This document shows, piece after piece, positions 35,642 through 48,157 of a stretch of DNA of 64,000 nucleotides (positions within the stretch are counted from its first letter, which is position 1; every line of letters begins with the position of its first letter). Origin of the DNA: Incurvaria masculella (lineage: Eukaryota; Arthropoda; Insecta; Lepidoptera; Incurvariidae); assembly GCA_946894095.1 (NCBI GenBank), contig OX335652.1, positions 2,255,001 to 2,319,000 of the forward strand. Reading direction: 5' to 3'. A model generated the notes under the pieces. The model was given only the letters and a program-made list of their open reading frames with translations, ran no database searches and was not told the origin of the DNA. A program made the translations under genes and the position numbers.

Positions 35642-36793
35642 AATTCTGTATTGAGGTCCCCGAACGGATCCTTCTAACCTAGGAAACGATAGCATACAAC
35701 GCTGTACTAGAGACAAATTAGAGGCAATCTAACCCTTGCCTTACTAACAACAACAAAACGACCAATTACTCATGATGCATTGTTGGCAGACGCCGAATTA
35801 TATCTTCTATGGTTATGCAGCAAATAATTATCAAAGAAAACTCCCGCGATGGATACAAATTTTTAATGGAATTTGATTTTAACAATCCACACAATCACAG
35901 GTAACGATTTTGCGAGCGATTTTGTTGATAGAAAGGGCATTGAATTTTATGACATATCATAACGATTGTTATTGCCGCTTCGACTTTTTTTTACAAAAAA
36001 TCAAAGCGGTGGTAGTTTCAATCAACAGAGGTATTTAAATGTTTTTTGTGTTCCGATTTTTAAGGAATACTAGGAATCATTATTCATAGATTTTGTCTGG
36101 TTTCAGGAACACAAAAATTTGCTTTTTTTCTTCAGTTAGTTTGTTGATAAATATGTAAAAAAAATAGAACCGAGGTATTAATATTTCCGCTTACAAGCCT
36201 TCGATGTTGGCAGTTTGCAAAGGTTTGACTATTCACTTATCTGTGGTATTTTCCTAGAAATAACACAAAACAACAATAGTGTTAATAATATTTTTTAGTA
36301 TGCATTATCGAAATTGTCATACCATTATCTGAATAAAAAAGGTTATCATTATGTTCGATAAGAAAATGGAACCAAGGGTTTAAAAAAAAATTGTTAAGTA
36401 GTTCGTGCAATTTTTTGGGCATTTCATTGCAAAATTTTTCTTTGATTCACACATTTGATGTTTAGTCTATTCGGTTATTTTTTTTTAATATGTTTTTCAA
36501 GTAAAACATAATTGATTTACTTTGTACCATAATGGCTCTCCTGATTTTTCATTTCTGAGTCACGTTACCAAGGTTGTTGAGATCAAACGTCAATCATTCA
36601 AGAACAGCTATTGTAACGGGTGCTCTAATTCCATACAGTTAGATAGGAATGCGTTCGTTTGAATTATTCAAATCGCACGATGATTTCCTTATCTCCAAAC
36701 AAAGTCAATGGTAAATCATTCAAAATTATAATACGAATCTTTCGATGATAGGTTCCCCGATAAATTACTGACAATATTTCAATAATATCTCCT

Positions 36794-36978
36794 GCAGGCG
36801 TATTCAATGAATGTCATGCTTAGGAATCAGAATGTTTTTGTTCGAAAAAACAGATTTAACAGCGGTTTTTAAAGCGATTTTCAAGCGAGAAAATTTCTTT
36901 GACCAACGCTACATGAGCTGTTTTCTTGACCGAAAATATTTCTGATTCTTAAACATGGAATTCCTAGAAAAGGCCTGC
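36794..36978 (+). mobile_element. foldback MITE, second copy
   Basis: CCTGCAGGCGTATTC start, TGTCATGCTTAGGAATCAGA, TTTTTAAAGCGATTTTCAAG, and CTGATTCTTAAACATGGAAT, CCTAGAAAAGGCCTGC at the other end, matching the layout of 56155-56385. Confidence 0.65.
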
Positions 36979-37584
36979 AGGTCTCGACGCGTAGAGACGA
37001 GCACACATGTTTTTCAAGTTATTTCGGAATTGATTTGGTAATCATTACATCATCACTATCACTACATAGTATCATACAAAGTCACTTTCTCAGTCCCTAT
37101 ATCCCTATATCCCTATGTATGCTTAAATCCTAAAACTACGCAACGGATTTTGATGCGTTTTTTTAAATAGATAAAGTGATTGATAAGGAAGGTTTATATG
37201 TATTATAACATCCATTAAATAATGAATAAATACTGTTATTTTTGAGGTTTTTTTTCCGCTTACATTGCAAACGCAGGCTGAACCCTACGAGATTTATCAA
37301 AATAATGTACTAAGTATTGTACACATTGAAAAGGTCTACAGAAAACTCCGCTATGGTATATGTCTATATCTTATGGTTATCCCACAATAAAATTGTATTG
37401 TCATTTACTTTTTATGACATATAATGGGTAATTTTCGAAGCGATTTTGACCAATACAGCATTAATCTTTATCCAATTAAATACCTTAAGTATATTTTTGA
37501 TTTAATATAGATCTATATGTCCCTTTACAGCATATGATTTAAATCAATATTTTCGAAGATATTACAGATTTAAAAAATGCGGGA

Positions 37585-37680
37585 CGTAGCGTTTGCGGTG
37601 GTACCGGCCGGCCGGGGCGGCGGGAGTGTGCCTATAAATAGTGCGTCGAAGGCCGCGGTTTTCCCTATGGCACTTAGATT
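37585..37680 (+). promoter_or_regulatory. GC-rich segment with TATAAATAG inside the Helitron
   Basis: GGTACCGGCCGGCCGGGGCG, GCGGGAGTGTGCCTATAAAT, AGTGCGTCGAAGGCCGCGG. A perfect TATA-like TATAAATAG sits in a CpG-rich block unlike the rest of the element. Whether it drives transcription is unknown. Confidence 0.25.
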
Positions 37681-37689
37681 TTATTATTC

Positions 37690-37935
37690 TCTAATAACTA
37701 ATAATCATCTAATAATAATAACTAAGTTTTTGTTTATTTCAAATATTTCAATGTAGGAACTCTACGTAAAAAGGGTTTATTTGTGTATCATTGTGTCAAA
37801 ATAATATTTTCTTTAATAACTAATAATCATCTAATAATAATATCTAAGTTATTTTTTATTTCAAATATTTCAATGTAGGAACTGTACGTAAAAAAAACAA
37901 CAAAAAAACATACAGACGAATTGATAACCTCCTCC
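37690..37935 (+). repeat. tandem duplication of about 123 bp inside the Helitron
   Basis: AATAACTAATAATCATCTAA to AATGTAGGAACT(C/G)TACGTAAAA occurs twice (about 37690-37768 and 37813-37891). AGGGTTTATTTGTGTAT plus ATTGTGTCAAAATAATATTTT also recurs at 37770-37812 and 37955-37997. Confidence 0.7.
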
Positions 37936-38844
37936 TTTTTTGAAGTCGGTTAAAAAGGGTTTATTTGTGTATAATTGTGTCAAAATAATATTTTGTCAAA
38001 TGATATTATGCCCGTGCAAAGCCGGGACGGGCTGCTAGTTAGATATAAGTAAAAGAAATCCAGCGAAGTTTTTTACCAGTTCTTCTTCGCTGTGATTGCT
38101 GAAATTGAATATGAAAAATCCGAGTGCAGTGTACTGTCTAGAGCTGTTCTTCATCTGAGATAAAACCTTAATATTCAATTATTGTTTACATTTCAATTAA
38201 TTCAAATTGCAGTTGTAGTCAATCTCTTGACTTTATGGTTGTAAAACAATATGAAATCACGTTTACGTAGCAAGGAATCATTAAGGCAGAAATTTACGTT
38301 GAATATTAGATAATACCCACTTCCCTAATGGCAGATCTCATTACATGTTCTATATATACATTATACATTATATCTACATAGGGTACATATAATCCCGATT
38401 CTCGATGTAGGACTTGAGCAAATTGAAAACATTGCTTAAGGCGTCGAGGGACACCAGACAGAAGCGAAGCTTACTACCCAATCAAATATGCATATGACCA
38501 AAAGATATAGCCAAATTAATTATTCATTGGTATTCTAGGTTTTTACACTTACAGAAACAGCCGATATTCCCATCTTAAGCAGTTTTTCCGAGTGCAAGGC
38601 TTGGCCATTGAAATATCACGTCGTCGCTTAGAATCTGACATTTGTTTGCGAAGTCCTAGGCCCATATTCTTGGATCGTGACTCTATTGGCATTCACAACT
38701 GCGAGCGTCTCTCTGGACAAAATGAGCGTTCTAATTCCTTTAGTTTCCACTTTTGTTGCATAAAATCCTAAGCAGCTTTGTTCTTATTTATTAATTTGTA
38801 AAATCTGTTCTAATATTTGGTGCCCTGTAATGTAATGGAACTGG

Positions 38845-39020
38845 AAATGGATGACTAATCCATTCTAATCATGCAATCTTGATATAAGTCCATACACCAC
38901 ACTCTTGAGAGAATTAGGTGCCATGCAAAGACATTCCCTTTGTAAGCACCGTTTTATTGAAATGAATCGAAAACACGCAAAAATATTTCATCTCCTCTTC
39001 GGTCATCTTTTCATTCATTT
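38845..39020 (-). mobile_element. SINE body, strongly decayed
   Basis: ACCACACTCTTGAGAGAATT, AGGTGCCATGCAAAGACATT, TTGAAATGAATCGAAAACAC and CATCTCCTCTTCGGTCATC follow the reversed body order. Confidence 0.5.
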
Positions 39021-39393
39021 CTATCTTGTATTAGAAAAAAAGAGATATGTTCACCTCAAATCTACGAAGCATTCGTCTTCTTCGGAGACAAGAAATAATA
39101 ACAAAATTTTAAAAAACTCATTAAACCTTTATATCAACTGTAGACCTGAAATCACATAAGCTGTGGGAAAAAAATCATTAGATTTACATTTTTCTTCATC
39201 TTTTTAATCTTGAATTAAAACATGTCGAGAATGAAAGAGAAATATTCAAAATAATATTTATTACTAATGATAAAAAGGAGGAGGTTTTTAATTAATTAAC
39301 ATAACGAATTTATTCTTTAAAAAAACTAACATTTTTAACACTTCTGTAACATAACCCTATGTTACTCCAACTAGATATCCCGCCATCCTTAGG

Positions 39394-39530
39394 GTATTTT
39401 TCACCTACTGCTGATTATCCTAATATGCGTACAATCAATACCAGTATAAGATAATCAACAATTTAGTAATAAAGGCCCTTCAAGAGTAGATTACAATAAT
39501 TCACCACTTAGTGAAAACCAGGCTTAGTGT
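39394..39530 (+). mobile_element. MITE of the same family, short copy
   Basis: TTTTTCACCTACTGCTGATT at the left and its mirror CACCACTTAGTGAAAACC at the right. Inside, ATACCAGTATAAGATAATCA and AATTTAGTAATAAAGGCCCT. Confidence 0.6.
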
Positions 39531-42046
39531 CATAAACATAAAAATACTTCAGCATAACATTAGTAATTGGCACACTTGTAAAATGTGGCACGAGTATTGT
39601 AGTCTGCGGTGCGTTATTTTATCAAAGAGCAACATCTCGGTGTGTCAATCCATCATGGCGTGACGCGGTGTCGCAAATGCGCCAGAGTTTCGAAAAAATC
39701 CGTGAACATTATCCGAAGGACGACTTAGAATTTTGTGATGTCAAGAATTTAATAAAGATCCCAGCTTTTCAAATAAAAACATTTGTAATCTCCTTTAACT
39801 ATTACCGCTTTGATGTGTTACCATCCGATGCCGTTTCGAAGTTTAAAAGAAAAAGGGAACCATATGTAGACTATAAAATAACTCATTCATCACTTCTGTC
39901 TATTTGTCTCTCTGTCCTAATCGACGATGTAGAAAACATTTGATAATGTGTATAGGCAAGCTTTAAATTAATTACTTATTGTTTTTTGTACATGTTGGCC
40001 ACAAATCATTTTAAAATCTGTAGAATTTTAAACTCTCGTCAATCTGTAACATGTTAAACTATATGCTATCTGTTAAAAAATTACTAATAGGGGACTGCAA
40101 TTAAATCAATTTCAAACTCGCGGTTATTAGAACCAAGCTCAAATAGCCAGCTGCGATTAATATCACACGCCTTTTTTAAGATATTTCAGGAGAAATAAAA
40201 GTTAAATCAATCAGTGCTGTGATAGATAAATGCACAACCTCTATGAGCACAACTTAGTTAGATCAGAAAGGGTAATCAAAGAGATAAAAGTGGACAAGTT
40301 CAACCTTGAAAATGCACAAATATTCAGCGTGAAGACGTTTCTAACAATGGCACGCCGCTCCATCTTCGATAGATCACGTCACAATAATGCACGGAGTGAG
40401 GCGTCAAAATCAAATTACATTGATACTCTGCCACCTTGACATTATGAAATGCTCTAATGCCACACTTATTTCGCACGATTTAGTGAGATCGCGCCTTTGT
40501 TGTGGCGTTTTGTAAAGACCCGGTGATTATGACTTTTGTGGGCTGCTTTTGGTGCCTAATATCTGGTTTCGACATTTATTATTTGGAATTCGCAAAAGGA
40601 AAAATTTGGAAATAAATCTTAATCCTATTTTCTTGTTATTATTCAACTAACTATTGTGATGTTATGAAAAAAATGCTCATTTCTAGCTGTAATTGTCGAT
40701 TTTTTTTATGAAGGCGCTACAACTCAACTGCAAGCTGTCAACTTGCAGTCCCATACAAATGTACTATTAAAATAATGTTATAAAATGCAATACGTAATGG
40801 AATTTCGGACTGATAATTGGATTTAATATTTGGATAGCGATTTTTTGTAAATATTGAAAATAAGTCTATATTTCTCATCAAGAATTTGGAGTAATATCAC
40901 CAATACAATATATATAAGTAAAAATAAAATGAATTTTTAACCACCATATTTTGTTTTCATATAGATGTCTACTTTTAGTAAAAAACTGTTTATAAAGTTC
41001 TACCTTTTCCACAATTTTAATTTAAACTTACTTATAAACGAAAATAATTTGTTCGATTATACTTATACGATTAATAATTCAACAATTTACACGGGGTGAC
41101 TCATCAAACTTTTCAATTTAGCTACGTTCAAGTAAAATGTATAACTGGGACGTGTAGAGATATCCACTGGCGAACTTGAACTATTTGGTTGGGTCTAATT
41201 GTAATCTTTAATTTAAGTTATATACTCTATCTGACTAAAATGTATTCATCTAATGCAGTCCTTGGCGACATCCTTAATTAAAGGTATTCCCATTTACTGG
41301 ACTCACGCAATTAATTGACACACTTATGGCTGTGCAATTTGTATAATGATGGCCATAATTGCTGCAATTTTACTTTAGTCGTATGCCCAGAGTTAGACGA
41401 TCACATATCAAAGTCGTGGTATATTTGGTATCACCATTTAAACATATTTTACAGCTTGTCAATGCTTGCTACAATTTGGGATTGCTAATTAATTACTATA
41501 GTTATTTTTTTTATAAGTATCCTCATGTTCCAGCCAGCAGTTAATTTCCGTGGATGAAGTAGTGAGACCCAACTTATGGATGACATCACATATTAAGGAT
41601 GTTTCTATAAAGGCCCTTTAGGTGTCGATTAAAATAAATCAGTATTTGGTGAAAGCCAGGCTAAGTAATGTTGGCGGAATTTGGACTGTGCTACCTCTAA
41701 TCCACTCCAAGTACGCTGTGCTTAATATTTCTTAGTTTATTTTTAAAAACGTATGCACAAAACGTAAACTTTTACGATTTTTGTCGTTGAAGTGTGCATA
41801 GGTTTCTTAAACTATGTAGATATTAAACTTGTTATGTTATTATTATATAACCGTCTGAACATTTAGTTGTCCTTGGATGTTAGCTTCGTTTCAGTATCTA
41901 TATTTTACTTAAAGGCGGGTAGTTAATAACTAGACAGATAATAATATTAATTAAACATTAACGACCAATTATGAGTGACCTATAAACTCAACAAAGGTTT
42001 ATATCCAAGCGGGCGTTATATCAGTGAAATAGAGTCAAAGGTAACA
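39531..42046. other. no gene recognised
   Basis: Frames of 91 and 69 codons at 39668 and 40230 look like chance. One partial MITE is listed separately. Confidence 0.4.
41560..41665 (+). mobile_element. partial MITE of the same family
   Basis: ATAAAGGCCCTTTAGGTGTC, GATTAAAATAAATCAGTATT, TGGTGAAAGCCAGGC. Confidence 0.45.
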
Positions 42047-42120
42047 GGCCTTTGACAGACGGAAGGAGGAGCGGAGGTTTAGTGATAGGATACCGCTGTC
42101 ACCCCTTTGGGTACGGAAAA
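42047..42120 (+). mobile_element. Lep1-like 3' fragment
   Basis: CAGGCCTTTGACAGACGGA, then GAGCGGAGGTTTAGTGATAG, ending CCCTTTGGGTACGGAA. Only the last quarter survives. Confidence 0.6.
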
Positions 42121-42152
42121 CATTGTTAAAAAACCTACAACTCCATTGTTGT

Positions 42153-42195
42153 TATGCTTTCTAGTAAATGGCCAGCTATTTGCTAGAAAGCAATG
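42153..42195. repeat. hairpin around TTTCTAG
   Basis: TGCTTTCTAGTAAATGGCCA pairs with GCTATTTGCTAGAAAGCA. It sits just after a Lep1-like 3' fragment and may be the centre of a foldback element ending at GGTGAAACCAGGTT (42220-42233). Confidence 0.5.
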
Positions 42196-43547
42196 GACAC
42201 GGCACCTCAAACAACATTCGGTGAAACCAGGTTGACAATAGCCCACTATCTATGGCACCCGTAATAAAAAAATATATAAATGAAAACATTTAAATGCACC
42301 GATATAACTTACTGACAGTAATGTAACATCTAAGTGTTCCAACTAACCAATTAGAACATGTTCATTGATTAAATAAAAAAAAAAAAACAACCGAATTCGT
42401 CTAACCAAGCTCAGGGTCTACAACAATAAAGTTAATTGAAAGAAAAAAAATTATGCTTTTGACTGTACCCACATTCCATCGAGTAACATATTGTTGTGTA
42501 AGTCGGTGCGGAAGGTCAACTTATAGCTTGAGTAAAAGCTCCGACGTAGCTTTCTCTCAACGAGACACCAACGCCGTATTTGTATGTCGACATTACCGTC
42601 ATAGCATCGCGAAGAATTGCCAATGAGGAGGGCAATTCTGCAACGGCGATGCCTACTTTATTTATTGAATTACGAGAGCGCTTCAGGCTTACCCGAGCCC
42701 ATCGTAAATTATCTCTGAGAGCTGTAACGTTCCGAAAGCATAATCATATTTAAGAACTGCAGGCACTTCTCAACAAAGGTTGGGTGTTGAGAATGCCTTG
42801 TTACCTTTGTGTTGGAATAAAGAAATTAAAAACATGTTATCGGATATTTTTTCCCGTTTTTTAATGACGAATTTGATAAATTAGACGTTTTATTTCATAG
42901 ATGTTTGATCTTTGAAATGTGTGTTTTGGTGGTAATCTGAGTCACACAAAACCGTAACTAGTTACTATTTAGAGAGAATATGACACGCTTTTGTTGTGGA
43001 ATCGTGATTTTATTCTGCAATGCCTGTAATGGAAGAAACCCTGCTCACAAGAGAGATATGCCACGGAGAGAAGCACGCCAATAGTTAGCTGCAGCCAAGT
43101 TTGTGAAAGTCAAGATTTGTGGATGTCAGTTTTGTTTGGAACTCTTCCTGTTTTGCAAAAGCTGACTGGCCAGTCAGTTCTTCACGTCGTTCAGGTGATA
43201 TCAACTAACCAACAACAGCATAGCGATGCTTACGTCGAAGCATACTATTTTTTTTATGTTAGTTTCGTTGATTTAAGCTGTAGATTTAAAGCGTGGGTGC
43301 AATCTCCTTAAGCATTGTATTTGATTGCGAGTGTTGATAGCATTGTAAAGGGCGTCTTTATTGTACGATCTTCTGGATTGACCTTTTGACATTTCCTGAC
43401 GCAACGCTTACTGTGGCTTTATTACCGTTTACGTATTATATCTAGACTCTATCCTGTGAACCAATAAAACTGTTAGGCTAAGAATTTATATTCTAAGACG
43501 TGGGTTCGCAACCGCTTACAAATACGTTACACAAGTTAAACTCGAGA

Positions 43548-43792
43548 GAGGCGGCCAGTAGTATAGTTGTAACGCAACAGGGCTTACTCTTGTGTTCAGG
43601 TTCGAAACCCAGGATAGACACATCTCTTTGTCTCATATGAATAAGAAAATGCACCTTACGGTTCAAAATCTATAAAACCTGTAAGTTCCCTTAACTTACT
43701 GCTTAGTGTTGATAAACACAGCATTGAATAAATGATGGTAAAAGCGGCAATGAGAAATTATCCGTGTTTCCCTTGTAGCTGAACTTAAATTA
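43548..43792 (+). mobile_element. SINE-like copy with another tRNA-like head
   Basis: GCGGCCAGTAGTATAGTTGT, box B-like CAGGTTCGAAACCC (43600-43613), and a decayed middle. The common-body block GATGGTAAAAGCGGCAATGA, GAAATTATCCGTGTTTCCC comes at 43732-43772. It is not an intact tRNA gene because no acceptor stem can be formed. Confidence 0.45.
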
Positions 43793-43812
43793 AAGAAGCG
43801 TTCAGTACCCGA

Positions 43813-44148
43813 AGTCTCAGTTGTCACCTAAATTGGCGTTACGGCAAACCGATCGACTGGCGTTTTCAAATGTATGGAGAAATTGAAGAGCTCGCGCAGT
43901 GGGCGTTAAGCGAACTAACATTTGCGAGTCCGAGCTTGATTTGACAGCTTACTCAACGTTGGCGTAAATACGTCGACGTTGCCGTTTACGTCCACTCCGC
44001 GTTTTCATACAAATCGGAAGTCCGCGTTTGACTTTGACAGCTGGAAGAAGTAAAACCACAGAATATCTAGTAAAAACTTGTATGGAGTTTGACGTTTTTT
44101 CGGAACTTCGAAGTTACGTAAACGCCTATTTAGGTGAGAACTGAGACT
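43813..44148 (+). mobile_element. 336 bp MITE with terminal inverted repeats of about 34 bp
   Basis: Left AGTCTCAGTTGTCACCTAAA, TTGGCGTTACG. The right end reversed is AGTCTCAGTTCTCACCTAAA, TAGGCGTTTACG. Inside it has ATCGACTGGCGTTTTCAAAT and CGCGCAGTGGGCGTTAAGC, shared with 23076-23363. Confidence 0.75.
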
Positions 44149-45648
44149 ACCGGCTCTGGTATCAATTTCTCCTAAAATGCGATATATTATAGTATAGGCT
44201 AATGACAGGGGGTGACAGTGCTATGAATATAAATATATTGAGTTGTCTCGAAACGTCAGTGATCATGGGTTTCGGGCCAAGGAGTAAGCTCTACTCTGAT
44301 AATATCTGCAATCGTATATATGCAATTTCTATTGCACGTGCCGGCACACCTTGCTAGCCAAGTGCACGAGCAGCAACAGTGAAAGAGTTCGTGACTTATC
44401 GCGAAGAATGTGCTAGTGGATGCAATTATCTATATGTGCACACCCCACTCGGACGTCGGTGCAACGAACGAGTGCACTATGCAGCGGCCAAGTGCATTCG
44501 GCTGTCATCACTTCAGAAGTTGCGTACTATATTACTTCACGGTTACCAAACACATTCTGTAAACTACATGGCAAGTCGGACACGTGTATACAATGATTGC
44601 ATCAATAGTAATCTCAAAACAAATCCTCCTATAATCTTGTAAACTTGTACTTCTTGCAATTCTCGTGACTTTTATTATCTACTGCCAAATTAACAAAATG
44701 TCCCTCAGCTGCATAAAAAATAATATATTACTTTTACAAATAATCGTTACCGATATCGTATCGATTAGAGAATCCAGGAATATCTTAGAGAAGTAATAAT
44801 TGTTGACGGAAAACTACACGACAATCAACACGTGGATAGCATAACTATGAAATCATACTGAATGCTAGGTTCAGCACACAATATTAAATGAAAAACACTC
44901 AGGACAGTGTATCTATTATTTGCCCAGGATACGTACTTTATCAAGCTCTAGTACGATAAATACGTATATTTAAACTATAATCTTTCAAAAGAACATTTTC
45001 ATGTTCCTTTGTATTTTTCTATGAACTAACAGTCTATGGAGAAGAAAAACATTAAAACAGTTTTTCTAAGAATTCTCATCGCAAGTAACCAAAAAAGGAA
45101 AAGTCACAAACGAATCTTATAAAAAGGGAACCAACTATTTACAAGTATATTTTTTTTAAATAAATCACCTGAAAATCCGTTGTGTATTTTCTGTGACTAC
45201 TAAAGGGTGTTAATTTTGAAGGTTCATACGTAACACCACGCTTAACTGTACTCGTGTGTTTCCAGTTACAAAAGCAAGGTCCACTCTTCAAATGTGTACC
45301 CTCTCGAATATAGGGTCAAGTATACATATACATACCTAATGACGATACGTATCTCTTGCGCAATTAGCGTAAGTAATACGACTCTTTGATGTTTAGAAAG
45401 CGTGTGCTTTTATGACACATTTGTGCAGCTTTTGGCGTACCAGTGACATATGTGCTAGTTAAACGTAACGCAGTCTAAAAACAAATCGAGCATAACACGG
45501 AGGTGTTATTTTCTATGAATGAAGTAACTATACATGAATATGTCCTAATAACTTACGAACATATTCCAATAGTTATAAATTATAGCTTGTGCTTTTCGTA
45601 CTTCAAACAAATTACGTTAAAACAGCATGGGAATAATCCGTAGATAAA
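44149..45648. other. no gene recognised
   Basis: An 87-codon frame at 44379-44642 has no recognisable motif and no upstream signals. Confidence 0.4.
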
Positions 45649-45966
45649 ACCGGCCAAGTGCGAGTCGGACTCGCACACGAAGGGTTCCGTACCATCGTAG
45701 AAAAAAAAAACAAAAAAATCACGTTTTTTGTATGGGAGCCCCCTTTAATTTTAATTATTTTTTAATCTTACCTATCTTTTTTGTTATAGCGGCAAAATAA
45801 ATACACACTCTGTGAAAATTTCAGCTGTCTACCTGTTACGGTTACTGAGATACAGCCCTGTGACAGACGGACAGACGGACGGACGGACGGACGGACGGAC
45901 GGACGGACGGACAGCGGAGGCTTAGTAATAGGGTTCCGTTTTCACCCTTTGGGTACGGAACCCTAA
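45649..45966 (+). mobile_element. Lep1-like element, full copy
   Basis: ACCGGCCAAGTGCGAGTCGG at the start, a long (CGGA)n tract (45865-45913), and a perfect AGGGTTCCGT/ACGGAACCCT hairpin and CTAA end. Confidence 0.88.
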
Positions 45967-46432
45967 TAAAAAGGAATGAGATATGCCATTTTGCGCGCTT
46001 TACTATGAAACCCTCCCTCAGCTGCCTCTAACTTAAGCGTATATGCCACATGCAAACATAGTCGCAGACGTATTGGAGGTTTTCTGTGGGCGGGAACTGA
46101 CTTGACAAACACGTTTATAATACACATTTTCACGCGGTGGCGATCTTTCGACTGTGGTGTCCGACGCGCCGCCGGATTCCCATAAAATTATATGACTACT
46201 GAGACCATACGGCGGAGACACAATATGGAGCGAATGCTGCATTGTTGAATTTGATTGGCAGAGTAAGTCACGTAATATAAGTACTATTTTATTAATTTTG
46301 ATTAAAAATAAGTAGAAAGACTAAATACATCCCGAAGAAACTAAATTTACATGATTTCGAACGTCTCTATCACATACAAATCTAACAACTCCGTGCAAAA
46401 ATAAATGGTCTTGGAGGTACAAATCCATATTA

Positions 46433-46687
46433 TCTATACTAATATTATAATTGCGAAAGTAACTCTGTCTGTTGCTTTTTTAACTCTCAAATCGCTGAAT
46501 CATAAATTTCGGTGTAAAGATAGTCTGGACTTGGAAAATCAAACTTTTTTTATGGCAAAATTAAACTCAAAAGGGGTGAACTAAGGGATTTTTTTTATGA
46601 AGAACTCTTATAATATCCAGAAAGTAAGTCACCCCGACATCAGTTCAAAATTACATCCACTCAAACAAAGCCGGATACCTCATCTAG
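46433..46687 (+). mobile_element. compact non-autonomous Helitron, 255 bp
   Basis: Begins TCTATACTAATATTATAATT, GCGAAAGTAACTCTGTCTG (typical lepidopteran Helitron 5' end) and ends GCCGGATACCTCATCTAG. The base before is A (46432) and the base after is T (46688), the expected A^T target. Confidence 0.75.
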
Positions 46688-46810
46688 TATACGTTGTAAA
46701 CATTAATATTAATGTCATCAAAAATTCATTAATTTTCAAATCAGATCATTTTCAGAATTTCGAGCTCCTTACCTTAGTTAGATGTCGCTGTTAAAATAAC
46801 GGAATAAAAC

Positions 46811-47019
46811 CGTTTTAAAAACGTTAAACCGACTTCAGTTACTAAGCGAAGTAATATTCTTTAAAAAAATATATGAAAAGACCACCCCTAAAATATAATC
46901 TACTGATGAGAAAAATAATTATTCAAATCGGTTGACAATTAGCGGAGATATCGATTAACATACATAAAAAAAACATACAGACCAATTGAGAACTTCCTCC
47001 TTTTTCGAAGACGGTTAAA
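46811..47019 (+). repeat. short element bounded by AACCGACTTC and GAAGACGGTT
   Basis: AAACCGACTTCAGTTACTAA at the left, TCAAATCGGTTGACAATTAG inside, and CTTCCTCCTTTTTCGAAGAC, GGTTAAAA at the right. It directly follows the Helitron of 46433-46687 by about 120 bases. Confidence 0.5.
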
Positions 47020-48032
47020 AGACGATTTGTTTTTCTGTGGAGCTTACAAGAAACAATGTTTAGAAATTTGTACTTCAAATGCACCTACTTCAAATGCACC
47101 TTGCATTTGGCATTAGATTTAGTGTGGCAAAACAACATACATATTAAGAAACTTACTTTGGTACAAAACATTAAAACCCAAAATATTTTATTATTTAAAA
47201 TGTTACAGCAACACAGTTAGAACATTAATTAGACAGAGAAAACCGTACCAAAACTTCATTAAGAGCAAGATCTGTACGATTAAACACTAAAAGCCATCTG
47301 CATTCATCGTTTATCACGTAAGATAAGTACACAAGAATCAACTTGCGGAAGAGTTCCTATTGCGAACGGAACGTTGTCGCAGGCAGGCGCTAGTTACGTA
47401 ACTCTATTATGTCGTTAGACCAATTATAATCTCACGAACTTAACGGATCATCCTCTGTAATAAATGAAGAAGCATTTATTTTGTGAATTAATGGTGTCGT
47501 TTTATTAAACTCAATTCATATTCTGTATACTTTGAACTTCCTTCTTCGGTGTTAGAGAAATACCAGTAAGTAGATGCGATATTATAAAGAAGTATTTAAC
47601 TTTAAATTGCAGACATTTCTGGTATGTGTACGGACTGTTAAAGATCGCAAGCAAATTGATAAAACAACGTCATCTGTATCTGATAAAGAACCCCTTTTTA
47701 TTTAGAGTTGTTGAGTTTTGCTTAACCTCGGTTATTTAAAGCCAAGAAATCGCGTTGGTGGGCCATAATGTAAAAAAAATTATAGAAAATGCTGGTCAAA
47801 TGCTAGGCGAGAAATACTTGAGAATAGGAAGCGCAAACTAACATTTTGTATGTGCATTGAATAAAAACTTGTTCCGTGGTTCTGAGACAAACTCAGTCAT
47901 TAATCAAGAAGAAACACACAAACACGCACACATCAATCGTTTACTAAAGAAGAAACGAACATTCGTAACTATTCTGATATAAATGGCATAGAGAAATATA
48001 TGCAGTTAGGAGAATGTAATTTCCTGTATAAA

Positions 48033-48061
48033 ATCCTGTATACAAGTAAAGTATACAGGAT
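48033..48061. repeat. 11 bp inverted repeat
   Basis: ATCCTGTATAC, AAGTAAA, GTATACAGGAT. Confidence 0.7.
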
Positions 48062-48076
48062 CGGTTAAGTAGTAAC

Positions 48077-48152
48077 GTCAGGAAACTGTGGAAAGTACCC
48101 TGCCGAGGTATTTCCCTCAAAGTAGAACATAAGGTCCTTCAAATATAGTGTG
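48077..48152 (+). mobile_element. LINE reverse transcriptase C-terminal scrap
   Basis: Reads GTCAGGAAACTGTGGAAAGT, then GAGGTATTTCCCTCAAAGTA and GGTCCTTCAAATATAGTGTG, matching the LWN...VFP...SFK motif DNA of 29765-29850. A Lep1-like element follows within about 6 bases. Confidence 0.5.
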
Positions 48153-48157
48153 AACAA

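Larger units (their letters stand above)
37058..38038 (+). mobile_element. non-autonomous Helitron, about 1 kb
   Basis: The 5' part carries TCCCTATATCCCTATATCCC, TATGTATGCTTAAATC, ACTACGCAACGGATTTTGAT. The 3' end is CCCGTGCAAAGCCGGGACGG, GCTGCTAG followed by T (38039), a typical hairpin/CTAG end. The exact 5' TC is uncertain. There is no helicase frame. It contains a tandem duplication and a GC-rich TATA-box segment. Confidence 0.7.

Noticed and set aside
40230..40439. 69-codon frame (starts MHNLYEHNLVRSERV)
   Set aside because: No family, no splice or promoter signals; chance frame likely.
43552..43625. Possible tRNA gene
   Set aside because: Box B is good but no acceptor stem pairs, and SINE body sequence follows; treated as a SINE head.
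44379..44642. 87-codon frame with four cysteines
   Set aside because: No recognised motif and no supporting signals.
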